The notes under the pieces: model-generated | Told to the model about the DNA's origin: nothing | Databases searched by the model: none | What the model saw: the letters and a program-made list of their open reading frames with translations, nothing else | Part shown: one piece after another, positions 6,399-16,195 of the stretch | Layout of the letters: each line of letters begins with the position of its first letter | How positions within the stretch are numbered: the stretch's first letter is position 1 | Assembly (NCBI GenBank): GCA_024644285.1 | Contig: JAHELH010000024.1 | Location: forward strand, 1 to 16,263 | Direction: 5' to 3' | Length of the DNA stretch: 16,263 nt | Source of the DNA: Paracoccaceae bacterium | Lineage (GTDB): Bacteria > Pseudomonadota > Alphaproteobacteria > Rhodobacterales > Rhodobacteraceae | Translations under genes and position numbers: made by a program

Positions 6399-7400
6399 TT
6401 ATTCGGCTGATCGCAGCAGACGCGCGGCGCGGGGGGCGAAATAGGTCAGGATGCCGTCGCAGCCGGCGCGCTTGAAGGCCAGCAGGCTTTCCAGCATCAC
6501 CGCGTCGCCGTCGAGCCAGCCGTTCTGCGCCGCCGCCGTCAGCATCGCGTATTCGCCCGACACCTGATAGGCGAAGGTCGGCACGCCGAAGCGGTCCTTC
6601 ACCCGGCGGCAGATGTCGAGATAGGGCATCCCGGGCTTGACCATGATCATGTCCGCGCCTTCCGACAGGTCGCGGGCGACAAGCCGCAGCGCCTCGTCGG
6701 AATTGGCCGGGTCCATCTGGTAGGACTTCTTGTCGCCCTTCAGCGCGCCCGAGGCGCCGACGGCGTCGCGGAACGGCCCGTAGAAGGCGCTGGCGTATTT
6801 GGCGGCGTAGCTGAGGATTGTCACGTTCTGGTGGCCGGCGCCCTCCAGGGCGTCGCGCATTGCACCGATGCGGCCGTCCATCATGTCGGAGGGACCGATG
6901 ATATCGGCGCCGGCCGCGGCCTGGGCCAGCGTCATCTTCACCAGCGCCTCGACGGTCTTGTCGTTGACGATCTCGCCGTCACGCACGTAGCCGTCATGGC
7001 CGTCGACATTGTAGGGGTCGAGCGCCACGTCGGTCATCACGGCGATCTCGGGCACTTGCGATTTGATCGCGCGGATGGTGCGGTTGACCAGGTTCTCTGG
7101 ATCCCAGGCGCCGGCGCAGTCGGCGGTCTTCTCCGATGGCTCGATATAGGGGAACAGGCAGATCGCCGGGATGCCCAATTCCGACGCCTCGGCGGCGGCG
7201 CGGACAACGCGGTCGGTGGTCAGTCGCGACACGCCCGGCATCGAGGGGATCGGGTGCTCGGCATCGGTCCCCTCCATCACGAAGACCGGCCAGATGAAAT
7301 CCTGCGAGCCGAGCGTCGTCTCGCGCATCAACCCGCGCAGCGCGGGGCTGGATCGCATGCGGCGAAAGCGGGCGCGAGGGAAGGCGGGCGGGGTTGGCAT
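6399..7400 (-). CDS. hemB: Porphobilinogen synthase (delta-aminolevulinic acid dehydratase), Mg-type
   Basis: HemB condenses two 5-aminolevulinate molecules to porphobilinogen, the first common pyrrole of heme, siroheme, cobalamin and (bacterio)chlorophyll synthesis. It acts in the cytoplasm as a homo-octamer. The 333-residue product has normal family length. The two active-site lysines are visible: Lys201 in SYAAKYASAFYGPF and Lys255 (Schiff base) in MIMVKPGMPY. At 124-137 the metal-site region reads DVALDPYNVDGHDG. The three zinc-binding cysteines of E. coli-type enzymes are replaced, which from family knowledge marks a Mg-dependent enzyme that does not need catalytic zinc. The start at 7400 gives the usual N-terminus, but no strong ribosome site precedes it. 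The gene is divergent from the TTG-started membrane protein gene; a 7-bp hairpin follows its stop. Confidence 0.98.
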   Translation of the reverse strand: MPTPPAFPRARFRRMRSSPALRGLMRETTLGSQDFIWPVFVMEGTDAEHPIPSMPGVSRLTTDRVVRAAAEASELGIPAICLFPYIEPSEKTADCAGAWDPENLVNRTIRAIKSQVPEIAVMTDVALDPYNVDGHDGYVRDGEIVNDKTVEALVKMTLAQAAAGADIIGPSDMMDGRIGAMRDALEGAGHQNVTILSYAAKYASAFYGPFRDAVGASGALKGDKKSYQMDPANSDEALRLVARDLSEGADMIMVKPGMPYLDICRRVKDRFGVPTFAYQVSGEYAMLTAAAQNGWLDGDAVMLESLLAFKRAGCDGILTYFAPRAARLLRSAE

Positions 7401-7441
7401 CGGCGCAGTGTCTTTCGAATGTTACAGGTGCCATGGATTGC

Positions 7442-7466
7442 AGGCTTTTGCGCGCATCTCAAGCCT
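7442..7466. repeat. Inverted repeat in the hemB divergent upstream region
   Basis: AGGCTT (7442-7447) and AAGCCT (7461-7466) are perfect 6-bp arms with a 13-nt spacer. They lie about 42-66 nt upstream of hemB, where an operator could sit. The length is within reach of chance. Confidence 0.3.
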
Positions 7467-7486
7467 AGGAATCCCCGCCACGCCCC

Positions 7487-7509
7487 AGTATAGGGTCCGC
7501 GCGTATAGA
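7487..7509. promoter_or_regulatory. Back-to-back -10-like elements between hemB and the membrane protein gene
   Basis: On the minus strand TATACT (7492-7487) matches the -10 consensus at five of six positions and would serve hemB. On the plus strand TATAGA (7504-7509) could serve the divergent gene starting at 7529. Neither has a recognisable TTGACA-like -35 at the right distance, so both are tentative. Confidence 0.3.
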
Positions 7510-7528
7510 ACTGACCGCAGGCACCCCC

Positions 7529-8056
7529 TTGGACTGGTACAGCACCGTTTTCGAACTGATCGACATGCGGTCGTTCTCCAACCTTTGGTTCTGGATCGCG
7601 CTGGCGGTGGTCTGGTCGACGTCCAGCCATTGGGTGATCGGCGTTCCCTATGACCTGGTGGTGCGCGCCGGCCGCGCGGGCGGGCAGGCACAAATCGACC
7701 TAGAGGATTTGGTGCGGATCTACAGCAACCGCATGCTTTATATCAGCGAGGTGGCGGGGCTATGGATTCTGGGGATTGCCTGCGCCTTCCTGACGGGCCT
7801 GTGCCTGCTGGGGTTCTGGTACGGGGTCGAGTTCGCCCAGGCCCTGTTTTTATTGATGTTTCCCCTGTCGTTGGTGGGTTTGCTGAACTTGGCCACCGCC
7901 CGCCGAATCCGCGCCCGCGACCTGCATGGTGACGGCCTGCGTCGGCAGATGCGCCGTCACCGTCTGTACACGCAGATGATCGGGCTGTTCGCGATCTTCG
8001 TCACTGCGATGTGGGGCATGTATCAGAACATGAACCACGGCGCGCTTGGCGGTTGA
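7529..8056 (+). CDS. Conserved four-helix membrane protein upstream of mfd
   Basis: The 175-residue product begins at a TTG codon (7529) with MDWYSTVFELIDMRSFSN, which looks like a conserved N-terminus. The first in-frame ATG (7565) would cut into it. Membrane helices are predicted at about 18-40, 75-97, 101-121 and 150-168, with a polar loop at 44-70 and a basic loop at 124-147 (RRIRARD, RRQMRRHR). I recall similar Rhodobacterales proteins carrying the database label 'component of SufBCD complex'. Nothing in the sequence supports an iron-sulfur role: there is no cysteine motif, ATPase or Suf neighbour. A CAGG about 7 nt before the TTG may serve as ribosome site. Its stop is 33 nt before mfd, so the two are probably cotranscribed. 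Real gene; function unknown. Confidence 0.8.
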   Translation: MDWYSTVFELIDMRSFSNLWFWIALAVVWSTSSHWVIGVPYDLVVRAGRAGGQAQIDLEDLVRIYSNRMLYISEVAGLWILGIACAFLTGLCLLGFWYGVEFAQALFLLMFPLSLVGLLNLATARRIRARDLHGDGLRRQMRRHRLYTQMIGLFAIFVTAMWGMYQNMNHGALGG

Positions 8057-8089
8057 CACCGCGCCCCGGCTAATTACCTGACAGCCCCC

Positions 8090-11532
<3,443 letters not shown>

Positions 11533-11536
<4 letters not shown>

Positions 11537-12750
11537 CGCGCCTCGGCGATCTCGCCTTCGCCGAGGAACCGCATCAGCAACAGCGCCACTGCCGCGCAAA
11601 TCAGGATACCGACCGCCACAGGCAGCGGCGTGCCGTCGAAGGCCAATCCGATGGGCACCGCGATCAGCACCGCGCCGACGGTCGAGACCGAGCCGATGAC
11701 CGAGGCGGCGAGGCCTGCGAGGTGACCGAGCGGCTCCATTCCGAGCGCGTTAAGATTGCCGATGGTCAGGCCCGCCAGCATGAAGATGCTGAGGATCCAG
11801 ACGACGTAGGCGTAAAACAACGCGCCGTCCTCGACACCTGCGAGGATCACCACGGCGAACAGCCCGGTCAGCGCGATCTCTCCCAGCAGCGACCAGCGCA
11901 CCACCTGGCGCATGCCGACCCGCACGACGATGCGGGCATTGAGCAGGCTGCCCAGCGCCGAGACCAGCGCCACCGCGCCGAACCAGTAGGGAAAGCTGGC
12001 CGCCGCATCGAAGCTGCGGTCGAAGACCATCTGCACCGTCGACAGGGTGGCGAACAGCATGCCGAAGACCAGGGTCAGGATCAGGATGGTCACCGTGACC
12101 TGGCGCAGGCGCAGCATCTCGGAAAGCCCGCTGCCGATGGCAGACAGGCTGAACGGGCGGCGATAACCGGGCGGAAGCGTTTCGGGTTGACGCAGCCCGA
12201 GCCAGCCGGCGGCGGTCAGCGCGAACAGTACGAATGCCAGGAAGATCCCACGCCAGCCGGTCAGCGCGATGATGCCGGCGCCGATCATCGGTGCGATGGC
12301 GGGCACCAGGGCGAAGACCATCATCGCAAACGACATGACCCGCGCCATGATCCGCCCCGAATAGAGGTCGCGCACGATGGCCAGTGCCGCGATACGAGGC
12401 CCGGCGGCGCCAAGCCCCTGCAGCACACGGGCGAGCAGCACCGTCTCCAGGCTTTCCGCGGCCCAGGCCAGCATGGCCCCCGCGATGTAGACGACCGCGC
12501 CGCCGAGGATCACTGGCTTGCGTCCGAAGGTGTCAGACAGCGGCCCGGTGAAGAGCGTCCCGATCCCCATGCCCAGCACGAAGCTGGTGATGATCAGCTG
12601 CGCGCGGTTCGGCGCGCCCGGGGTGAGCTCGGCGGCGATCGCGGACATCGCCGGCAGCATCGCGTCGATGGAAAAGGCCACCGTCGCGAAGGTCATGCCC
12701 ATCAGAGCGATGAACTCGGGCAGGGAGAGGGCAGGGCGCGATTTCGCCAT
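11533..12750 (-). CDS. Bcr/CflA-type MFS exporter (multidrug resistance family)
   Basis: The 405-residue product has about 12 hydrophobic segments. The major-facilitator motif A is GPLSDTFGRKPV (69-80), and an N-terminal SIDAMLPAM (27-35, with a membrane-embedded Asp29) is typical of the Bcr/CflA drug:proton antiporters. ARVLQGLGAAGPRIAALAIV in helix 4 fits motif B of drug exporters. The substrate cannot be read from sequence; family members export bicyclomycin, chloramphenicol, sulfonamides or peptides. The ATG at 12750 is preceded by AGGG about 7 nt upstream, inside the loop of a 6-bp inverted repeat that touches the start region. It follows the FrnE-like gene by 59 nt on the same strand and is the last gene of the minus run, ending inside mfd by 4 nt. 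Confidence 0.92.
11541..11566. terminator. Perfect 9-bp inverted repeat in the convergent end region of mfd and the MFS gene
   Basis: CCTCGGCGA (11541-11549) and TCGCCGAGG (11558-11566) pair perfectly around an 8-nt loop. The repeat begins 5 nt after the mfd stop and lies within the final codons of the MFS gene. There is no T-tract on either side. As mfd has no intergenic space downstream, this is the likeliest place for its 3' end, acting as a bidirectional or factor-dependent stop or as an RNA-stabilising stem. The role is inferred. Confidence 0.4.
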
Positions 12751-12751
12751 T

Positions 12752-12771
12752 CCGCTGCCCTATCACAGCGG
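12752..12771 (-). repeat. Inverted repeat at the start of the MFS exporter gene
   Basis: CCGCTG (12752-12757) and CAGCGG (12766-12771) are perfect arms with an 8-nt loop. In the minus-strand transcript the loop holds the AGGG ribosome-site candidate, and the 3' arm ends one base before the ATG at 12750. It could be a translational hairpin or the operator of a repressor. Confidence 0.45.
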
Positions 12772-12809
12772 CGGGAAATGGGAAGTCGTCGAGCGCGCGC
12801 GGAAGGACG

Positions 12810-13457
12810 CTATTCCGCGGCCGGCTTGTCCTGCGCCACGATCTCGCCGATCACCTTTTCCCACAATTCGGTCGGCTGGGCGCCCGGCACCGCCTGGCGC
12901 TGGCCGATGACGAAGGTCGGCACGCCGGTCACGCCCTTTTCGCGCGCCCAGGCATCGCGGGCGGCGATGTCGTCTCGGTCGGCATCGGTTTCATAGAGCC
13001 TGCGGATCATCGCGGCGTCGAGGCCCGCGCTGTCCGCGATGTCGCACAGCACGTCGATGTCGCCGATGTCGCGGCCCTCGTTGAAATAGGCGCGGAACAG
13101 GGCGGTCACGACGGGGGTCTGGCGTCCCTCGATCCCGGCCCAGTGGATCAGCCGGTGCGCGTTCATGGTGTTGGGCGTGCGTTCGATGGCCGCGAAGTCG
13201 ATGTTCAGCCCGGCTTTCTCGGCGGCGTCGACCACCGGGGCATAGGCGCGCAGCGCGCCGTCCTTGCCGCCGAATTTCGTCTCGAGGTATTCGCGCCGGC
13301 CCATGCCGGCCTCGGGCATGTCGGGGTTCAGCTGGAAGGGGTGCCATTCGATTTCGAACGGGTGGTCGGGGTGCTTTTCCAGCGCCCGGTCGAGGTTGGC
13401 CTTGCCGATATAGCACCACGGGCAGATCGGATCGGACAGGATATCAAGCTTGACCAT
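12810..13457 (-). CDS. FrnE-like DsbA-family thiol oxidoreductase
   Basis: The 215-residue protein belongs to the DsbA/2-hydroxychromene-2-carboxylate isomerase-like thioredoxin-fold group, FrnE branch. At 7-18 it reads LSDPICPWCYIG, giving an active CPWC pair (Cys12, Cys15). A long helical insertion follows, including WHPFQLNPDMP and the helical NTMNAHRLIHWA, and the cis-proline loop GVTGVPTFVI has Pro180. There is no signal peptide, so it acts in the cytoplasm, unlike periplasmic DsbA. Known FrnE-type proteins are linked to oxidative stress tolerance and disulfide exchange; the substrate here is unknown. The ATG at 13457 has GAGG 6 nt upstream and overlaps the end of the CoA ligase gene by 14 nt, so coupled expression is likely. 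The upstream extension of the frame only shadows the ligase gene. Confidence 0.92.
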   Translation of the reverse strand: MVKLDILSDPICPWCYIGKANLDRALEKHPDHPFEIEWHPFQLNPDMPEAGMGRREYLETKFGGKDGALRAYAPVVDAAEKAGLNIDFAAIERTPNTMNAHRLIHWAGIEGRQTPVVTALFRAYFNEGRDIGDIDVLCDIADSAGLDAAMIRRLYETDADRDDIAARDAWAREKGVTGVPTFVIGQRQAVPGAQPTELWEKVIGEIVAQDKPAAE

Positions 13458-14970
13458 GGGTCGCCTCGTAGGTTTCACGCAGGCAGCGGCGCAGGAGCTT
13501 GCCGTTGGCCCCCTTGGGCAGCGCGTCGACGGGGTGGTAGATGCGGGGGCACTTGTACTTTGCAAGGCTCCGGGCTGCAAACCGGTTCAGATCTTCCGGT
13601 TCAAGCCCCTGATCGGAAACGAAAAACAGCGCGATGACCGTCGTGTCCTGTTTCACCCGCACCTCGACGGCGGCGCATTCGGCAATCGCCGGATGCGCGT
13701 TCATGACCGTTTCCACCTCGATCGGCGAAACCCGGTAGCCGCCGGCGTTCATCATGTCGTCACCGCGGCCCAGATAGGCCAGCGCGCCGTCCGGAGCCAT
13801 CGACACCGTGTCGCCGGTCAGGAACCACTCGCCCCGCATCCGCGCCTCGGCCTCGCCGGGCGCGTTCCAGTAGCCCAGCATCAGCCCGGGGTCGCGGCGC
13901 GAGACCGCCAGAATGCCCGGCTGATCATGGTCCACCGGGCCGGCCGCGCCCAGCACCGCCACGCGGCGGCCGGGCTGGGGATAGCCCAACGTGCCCTCCG
14001 GCGCCGGGCGGTCGGGGCAGCCGGACACGAAGGTGGAACATTCCGACATGCCATAGGCCTCGTGGATCGGGGTGCCGGTGGCGGTTTCCCATGCATGCCG
14101 GATGGTTGCGGGGAGCTTCTCACCCGCCGACAGGCCGTGGCGCAGGGATGGCATCGCGGAAAGGCCCGCGCGCAGAAGCTGGCGGTAGACGCCGGGCGCG
14201 GCGGCGAAGACGGTCGCCCGATGTGAGGCGATGAGCCGCGGCAGGTCAATCGCGGCAAGGCCCTTGCCGGGGATCAGCGCGGTGGCGCCGATGGCCCAGG
14301 GGTCCATCAGCCCGGTTCCCAGCGTGTAGGTCCAGTTGAATGCCCCGGCATGCAGCAGGCGGTCGTTGTCGCGCAGGCCGTACCAGCCGTCCCACATCAT
14401 GCGCCGCGCCCAGATCGCGCGATGCGCATGGGCAACGGGGCGGGGTCTGCCGGAGGTGCCGGACGTGTAGATGATGTAGGCCGGGCGGTCCGGATCGCCG
14501 AGCGCGTAGTCGGCGGGCGGCAGGTCGCGCCAGGCCCAGAGATCGCCGGTGAACAGCACCGGGCAGGGGGGCGGGTCGGGCAGGGCAAGGCCGGGTTCGG
14601 CCACGATCAGAGCGGGGGACAGTTCGGCGGCGATGGCGGTGACCTCGGCCGCCGTCAGCTGCGACGAGGTCGGCACCGGGATCAGCCCGGCGGCGATGGC
14701 GCCGAGATAGGTGATCGGGAAGTCGACCTGGTTGCCCAGGCGCATCAAGACGATGCCGCCGGGGGCCAGGCCGCGGCGCCGGAACCCGGTGGCAGTGCCG
14801 CGGACAGCGGCCTCGAGCCGCGCGTAGCTCCAGCGATCGGCAGTGTCGGCGGTGACCACAGACAGGGCGGTCTTGTCGGCCAGCACGGCGGCCCGGCCCA
14901 GCACGTAGGCGGCCAGGTTGAACGGCGCGGGGCAGGGCGGCGGCGGCCCCTGGTCGAAGATCGCGGGCAT
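13444..14970 (-). CDS. Adenylate-forming acyl/aryl-CoA ligase (ANL superfamily)
   Basis: The 508-residue enzyme should activate a carboxylic acid with ATP to an acyl-AMP and then to a CoA thioester. Visible motifs are the phosphate loop YTSGTSGRPRP (168-178), the AYGMSEC region that contacts the adenylate, the LTGDTVSMAPDGALAYLGRGDDMMNAGG-type core (in parts), GYRVSPIEVE after the domain hinge, and Lys491 in KGANGKLLRR, the adenylation lysine. The N-terminal half (LRLGNQ-like RLGNQVDFPITYLGAIAAGL and VPTSSQLTA) resembles benzoate-CoA ligase relatives more than fatty-acid ligases, but the substrate is not decidable. In the phosphate loop, R-P-R-P replaces the common K-P-K-G. Start: an ATG at 14970 is chosen over a TTG at 14976; neither has a good ribosome site. 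It follows the aquaporin gene by 38 nt and overlaps the FrnE-like gene. Confidence 0.9.
   Translation of the reverse strand: MPAIFDQGPPPPCPAPFNLAAYVLGRAAVLADKTALSVVTADTADRWSYARLEAAVRGTATGFRRRGLAPGGIVLMRLGNQVDFPITYLGAIAAGLIPVPTSSQLTAAEVTAIAAELSPALIVAEPGLALPDPPPCPVLFTGDLWAWRDLPPADYALGDPDRPAYIIYTSGTSGRPRPVAHAHRAIWARRMMWDGWYGLRDNDRLLHAGAFNWTYTLGTGLMDPWAIGATALIPGKGLAAIDLPRLIASHRATVFAAAPGVYRQLLRAGLSAMPSLRHGLSAGEKLPATIRHAWETATGTPIHEAYGMSECSTFVSGCPDRPAPEGTLGYPQPGRRVAVLGAAGPVDHDQPGILAVSRRDPGLMLGYWNAPGEAEARMRGEWFLTGDTVSMAPDGALAYLGRGDDMMNAGGYRVSPIEVETVMNAHPAIAECAAVEVRVKQDTTVIALFFVSDQGLEPEDLNRFAARSLAKYKCPRIYHPVDALPKGANGKLLRRCLRETYEATHGQA
13464..13467 (-). promoter_or_regulatory. Ribosome binding site of the FrnE-like gene
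   Basis: On the minus strand GAGG stands 6 nt before the ATG at 13457, inside the last codons of the CoA ligase gene. It supports the overlapping start. Confidence 0.6.
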
Positions 14971-14982
14971 TTCCAAGGGCTA

Positions 14983-15002
14983 CGCCGCGGGCCACGGCGG
15001 CG
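14983..15002 (-). repeat. GC-rich inverted repeat between the aquaporin and CoA ligase genes
   Basis: CGCCGC (14983-14988) and GCGGCG (14997-15002) can pair across 8 nt in the 38-nt gap. It might lower read-through or set relative expression, but such repeats arise easily in this base composition. Confidence 0.25.
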
Positions 15003-15008
15003 CAAGCG

Positions 15009-15656
15009 TCAGGGGCGAAACAGGCGCGCGGCGGCGGCGGCGGCCAGGGCGGCGCCGACAAGCTGGCTGAGGATGAAGAACGGGGCATGCGCCGGCGCGA
15101 TGCCGGCGAAGGTATCGGTGAAGCTGCGGGCCACGGTGACTGCGGGGTTGGCGAAGCTGGTCGAGGCGGTGAACCAGTATGCCCCGGTGATGTAGAGCGC
15201 GACCAGCGTCGGCACCGCCTGCGGCGCGTGGCGCAGGCCGCCGAAGATCACGAAGACCAGCCCGAAAGTCGCGACCACCTCGGCCAGCCATTGCGCGGGG
15301 CCGGTGCGGGCCGTCTGGCTGACTTGCAGAACGTCGAGGTCGAACATCAGGTGCGCGAGCCAGACACCGAGGATGCCGCCGGCGATCTGCACCGCGACAT
15401 AGGCCAGCGCCTCGCGCCGGCCGGATTGGCCGCGCAGGTGAAAGGCCAGCGTCACGGCGGGGTTGAAATGCGCGCCCGAGATCGGACCGAGTATGGTGAT
15501 GCCGACATAAAGGACGCAACCGGTGGCGATGGCATTGGCCAGAAGCGCCACGGCGATGTTGCCGCCCGCCAGCGCCTCGCCCATGATGCCCGATCCGACG
15601 ACGCCGATCAGCAGGAACAGGGTACCGATGAACTCGGCCAGCAGCCGGTGGGTCAT
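15009..15656 (-). CDS. aqpS: AqpS-like aquaglyceroporin, predicted arsenite channel
   Basis: The 215-residue membrane channel of the MIP family has six hydrophobic spans and two half-helices. The first signature is GAHFNPAVTLAF (NPA at 65-67), the second TSFANPAVTVARSF (NPA at 170-172). Aquaporins and GlpF usually have Arg straight after the second NPA, as part of the selectivity filter; here it is Val173. To my knowledge AqpS, the channel in the Sinorhizobium meliloti ars operon, belongs to this type. AqpS lets arsenite leave the cell downhill after arsenate reduction. The ATG at 15656 overlaps the arsC stop (ATGA), which strongly supports joint expression and an arsenic role. Direct evidence is the MIP fold; arsenite transport is inferred from context and motif. 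A general small-solute channel is the alternative. Confidence 0.85.
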   Translation of the reverse strand: MTHRLLAEFIGTLFLLIGVVGSGIMGEALAGGNIAVALLANAIATGCVLYVGITILGPISGAHFNPAVTLAFHLRGQSGRREALAYVAVQIAGGILGVWLAHLMFDLDVLQVSQTARTGPAQWLAEVVATFGLVFVIFGGLRHAPQAVPTLVALYITGAYWFTASTSFANPAVTVARSFTDTFAGIAPAHAPFFILSQLVGAALAAAAAARLFRP

Positions 15657-16129
15657 CGGGTCGCGCCGATCCGGGTCAGCGCGCCGGTCAGGGCGGCCGT
15701 GTCGAGGGTTTCGAGCGGTTCCCGCAGCAGCCGCGCGGCGCGGCGTTCCAGAATGTCATAGGCAGTGCGAAACGCGGTTGGCCAGTCCTGCTCCGGGGCG
15801 GCGGCCGGATCCTCGACGCCCCAATGGGCGCGCACCGGGGCGCCGGGCCAGACCGGGCAGTTTTCGGCCGCCGCCGACCCGCAGACGGTGATCACCGCGT
15901 CCATCACCGGCGCGCCATTGCCGGCGAAAACGTCCCAGCTCTTGGATCGCAATTGATCGGTGTCGTAGCCCTCGGCCTGAAGCAGGCGCCGTGCGGCGGG
16001 ATGCACCCGGCCGGCAGGGCGGGAGCCTGCGGAGAACGCGGCGATCCGGCCGCCGGAATGGCGGTTCAGGATCGCTTCGAGCAGGATCGACCGGGCGGAA
16101 TTGCCCGTGCAAAGGACGAGCACGTTCAT
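15653..16129 (-). CDS. arsC: Arsenate reductase, LMW tyrosine-phosphatase type
   Basis: ArsC reduces arsenate to arsenite in the cytoplasm. The 158-residue product opens MNVLVLCTGNSARS, with the phosphatase loop CTGNSARS (Cys7 to Ser14, Arg13). Two further cysteines, Cys83 and Cys91 in TVCGSAAAENCPVWPG, are placed for the Cys-relay of thioredoxin-coupled enzymes. HWGVEDP (Asp107) supplies the loop acid. This set separates ArsC from plain protein-tyrosine phosphatases. The ATG at 16129 has GGAAAGG 8 nt upstream; an in-frame ATG at 16165 would add 12 residues that the family lacks, though it also has a GAGG upstream. The stop overlaps the aqpS start by 4 nt. No ArsR gene or arsenite pump is visible in the window. 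A 67-nt gap separates it from the entericidin-like gene. Confidence 0.93.
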   Translation of the reverse strand: MNVLVLCTGNSARSILLEAILNRHSGGRIAAFSAGSRPAGRVHPAARRLLQAEGYDTDQLRSKSWDVFAGNGAPVMDAVITVCGSAAAENCPVWPGAPVRAHWGVEDPAAAPEQDWPTAFRTAYDILERRAARLLREPLETLDTAALTGALTRIGATR

Positions 16130-16137
16130 GGCCGCGG

Positions 16138-16144
16138 CCTTTCC
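16138..16144 (-). promoter_or_regulatory. Ribosome binding site of arsC
   Basis: GGAAAGG on the minus strand lies 8 nt before the ATG at 16129. It supports the shorter start that fits the family N-terminus. The spacer itself is the palindrome GGCCGCGGCC. Confidence 0.5.
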
Positions 16145-16195
16145 GCACGCAGGTAACGGTTTCATGACGGCGGCCTCGCCGAGGCGGGACCGGCG

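Noticed and set aside
8053..8079. TTGACA (8053-8058) and TAATTA (8071-8076) as an mfd promoter
   Set aside because: The spacing is 12 nt rather than 16-18, and TTGACA overlaps the stop codon of the upstream gene. No alternative -10 at the right distance is convincing.
11722..12996. A 424-codon plus-strand frame opposite the MFS gene
   Set aside because: Rich in His, Gln, Asp and Arg with no hydrophobic core; it is the antisense shadow of a real 12-helix transporter.
13458..13580. Longer start for the FrnE-like protein at 13580
   Set aside because: The extension is read out of frame across the CoA ligase gene and lies before the conserved VKLDILSDPICPWC opening, which has its own GAGG site.
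16130..16139. Ten-base palindrome GGCCGCGGCC next to the arsC ATG
   Set aside because: It is composed only of G and C and is likely by chance in this base composition; no second copy was noticed at other promoters.
16173..16185. GCCTC-GAGGC hairpin after the entericidin-like gene
   Set aside because: Five-bp stem, 3-nt loop and no T-tract; too weak to call a terminator.
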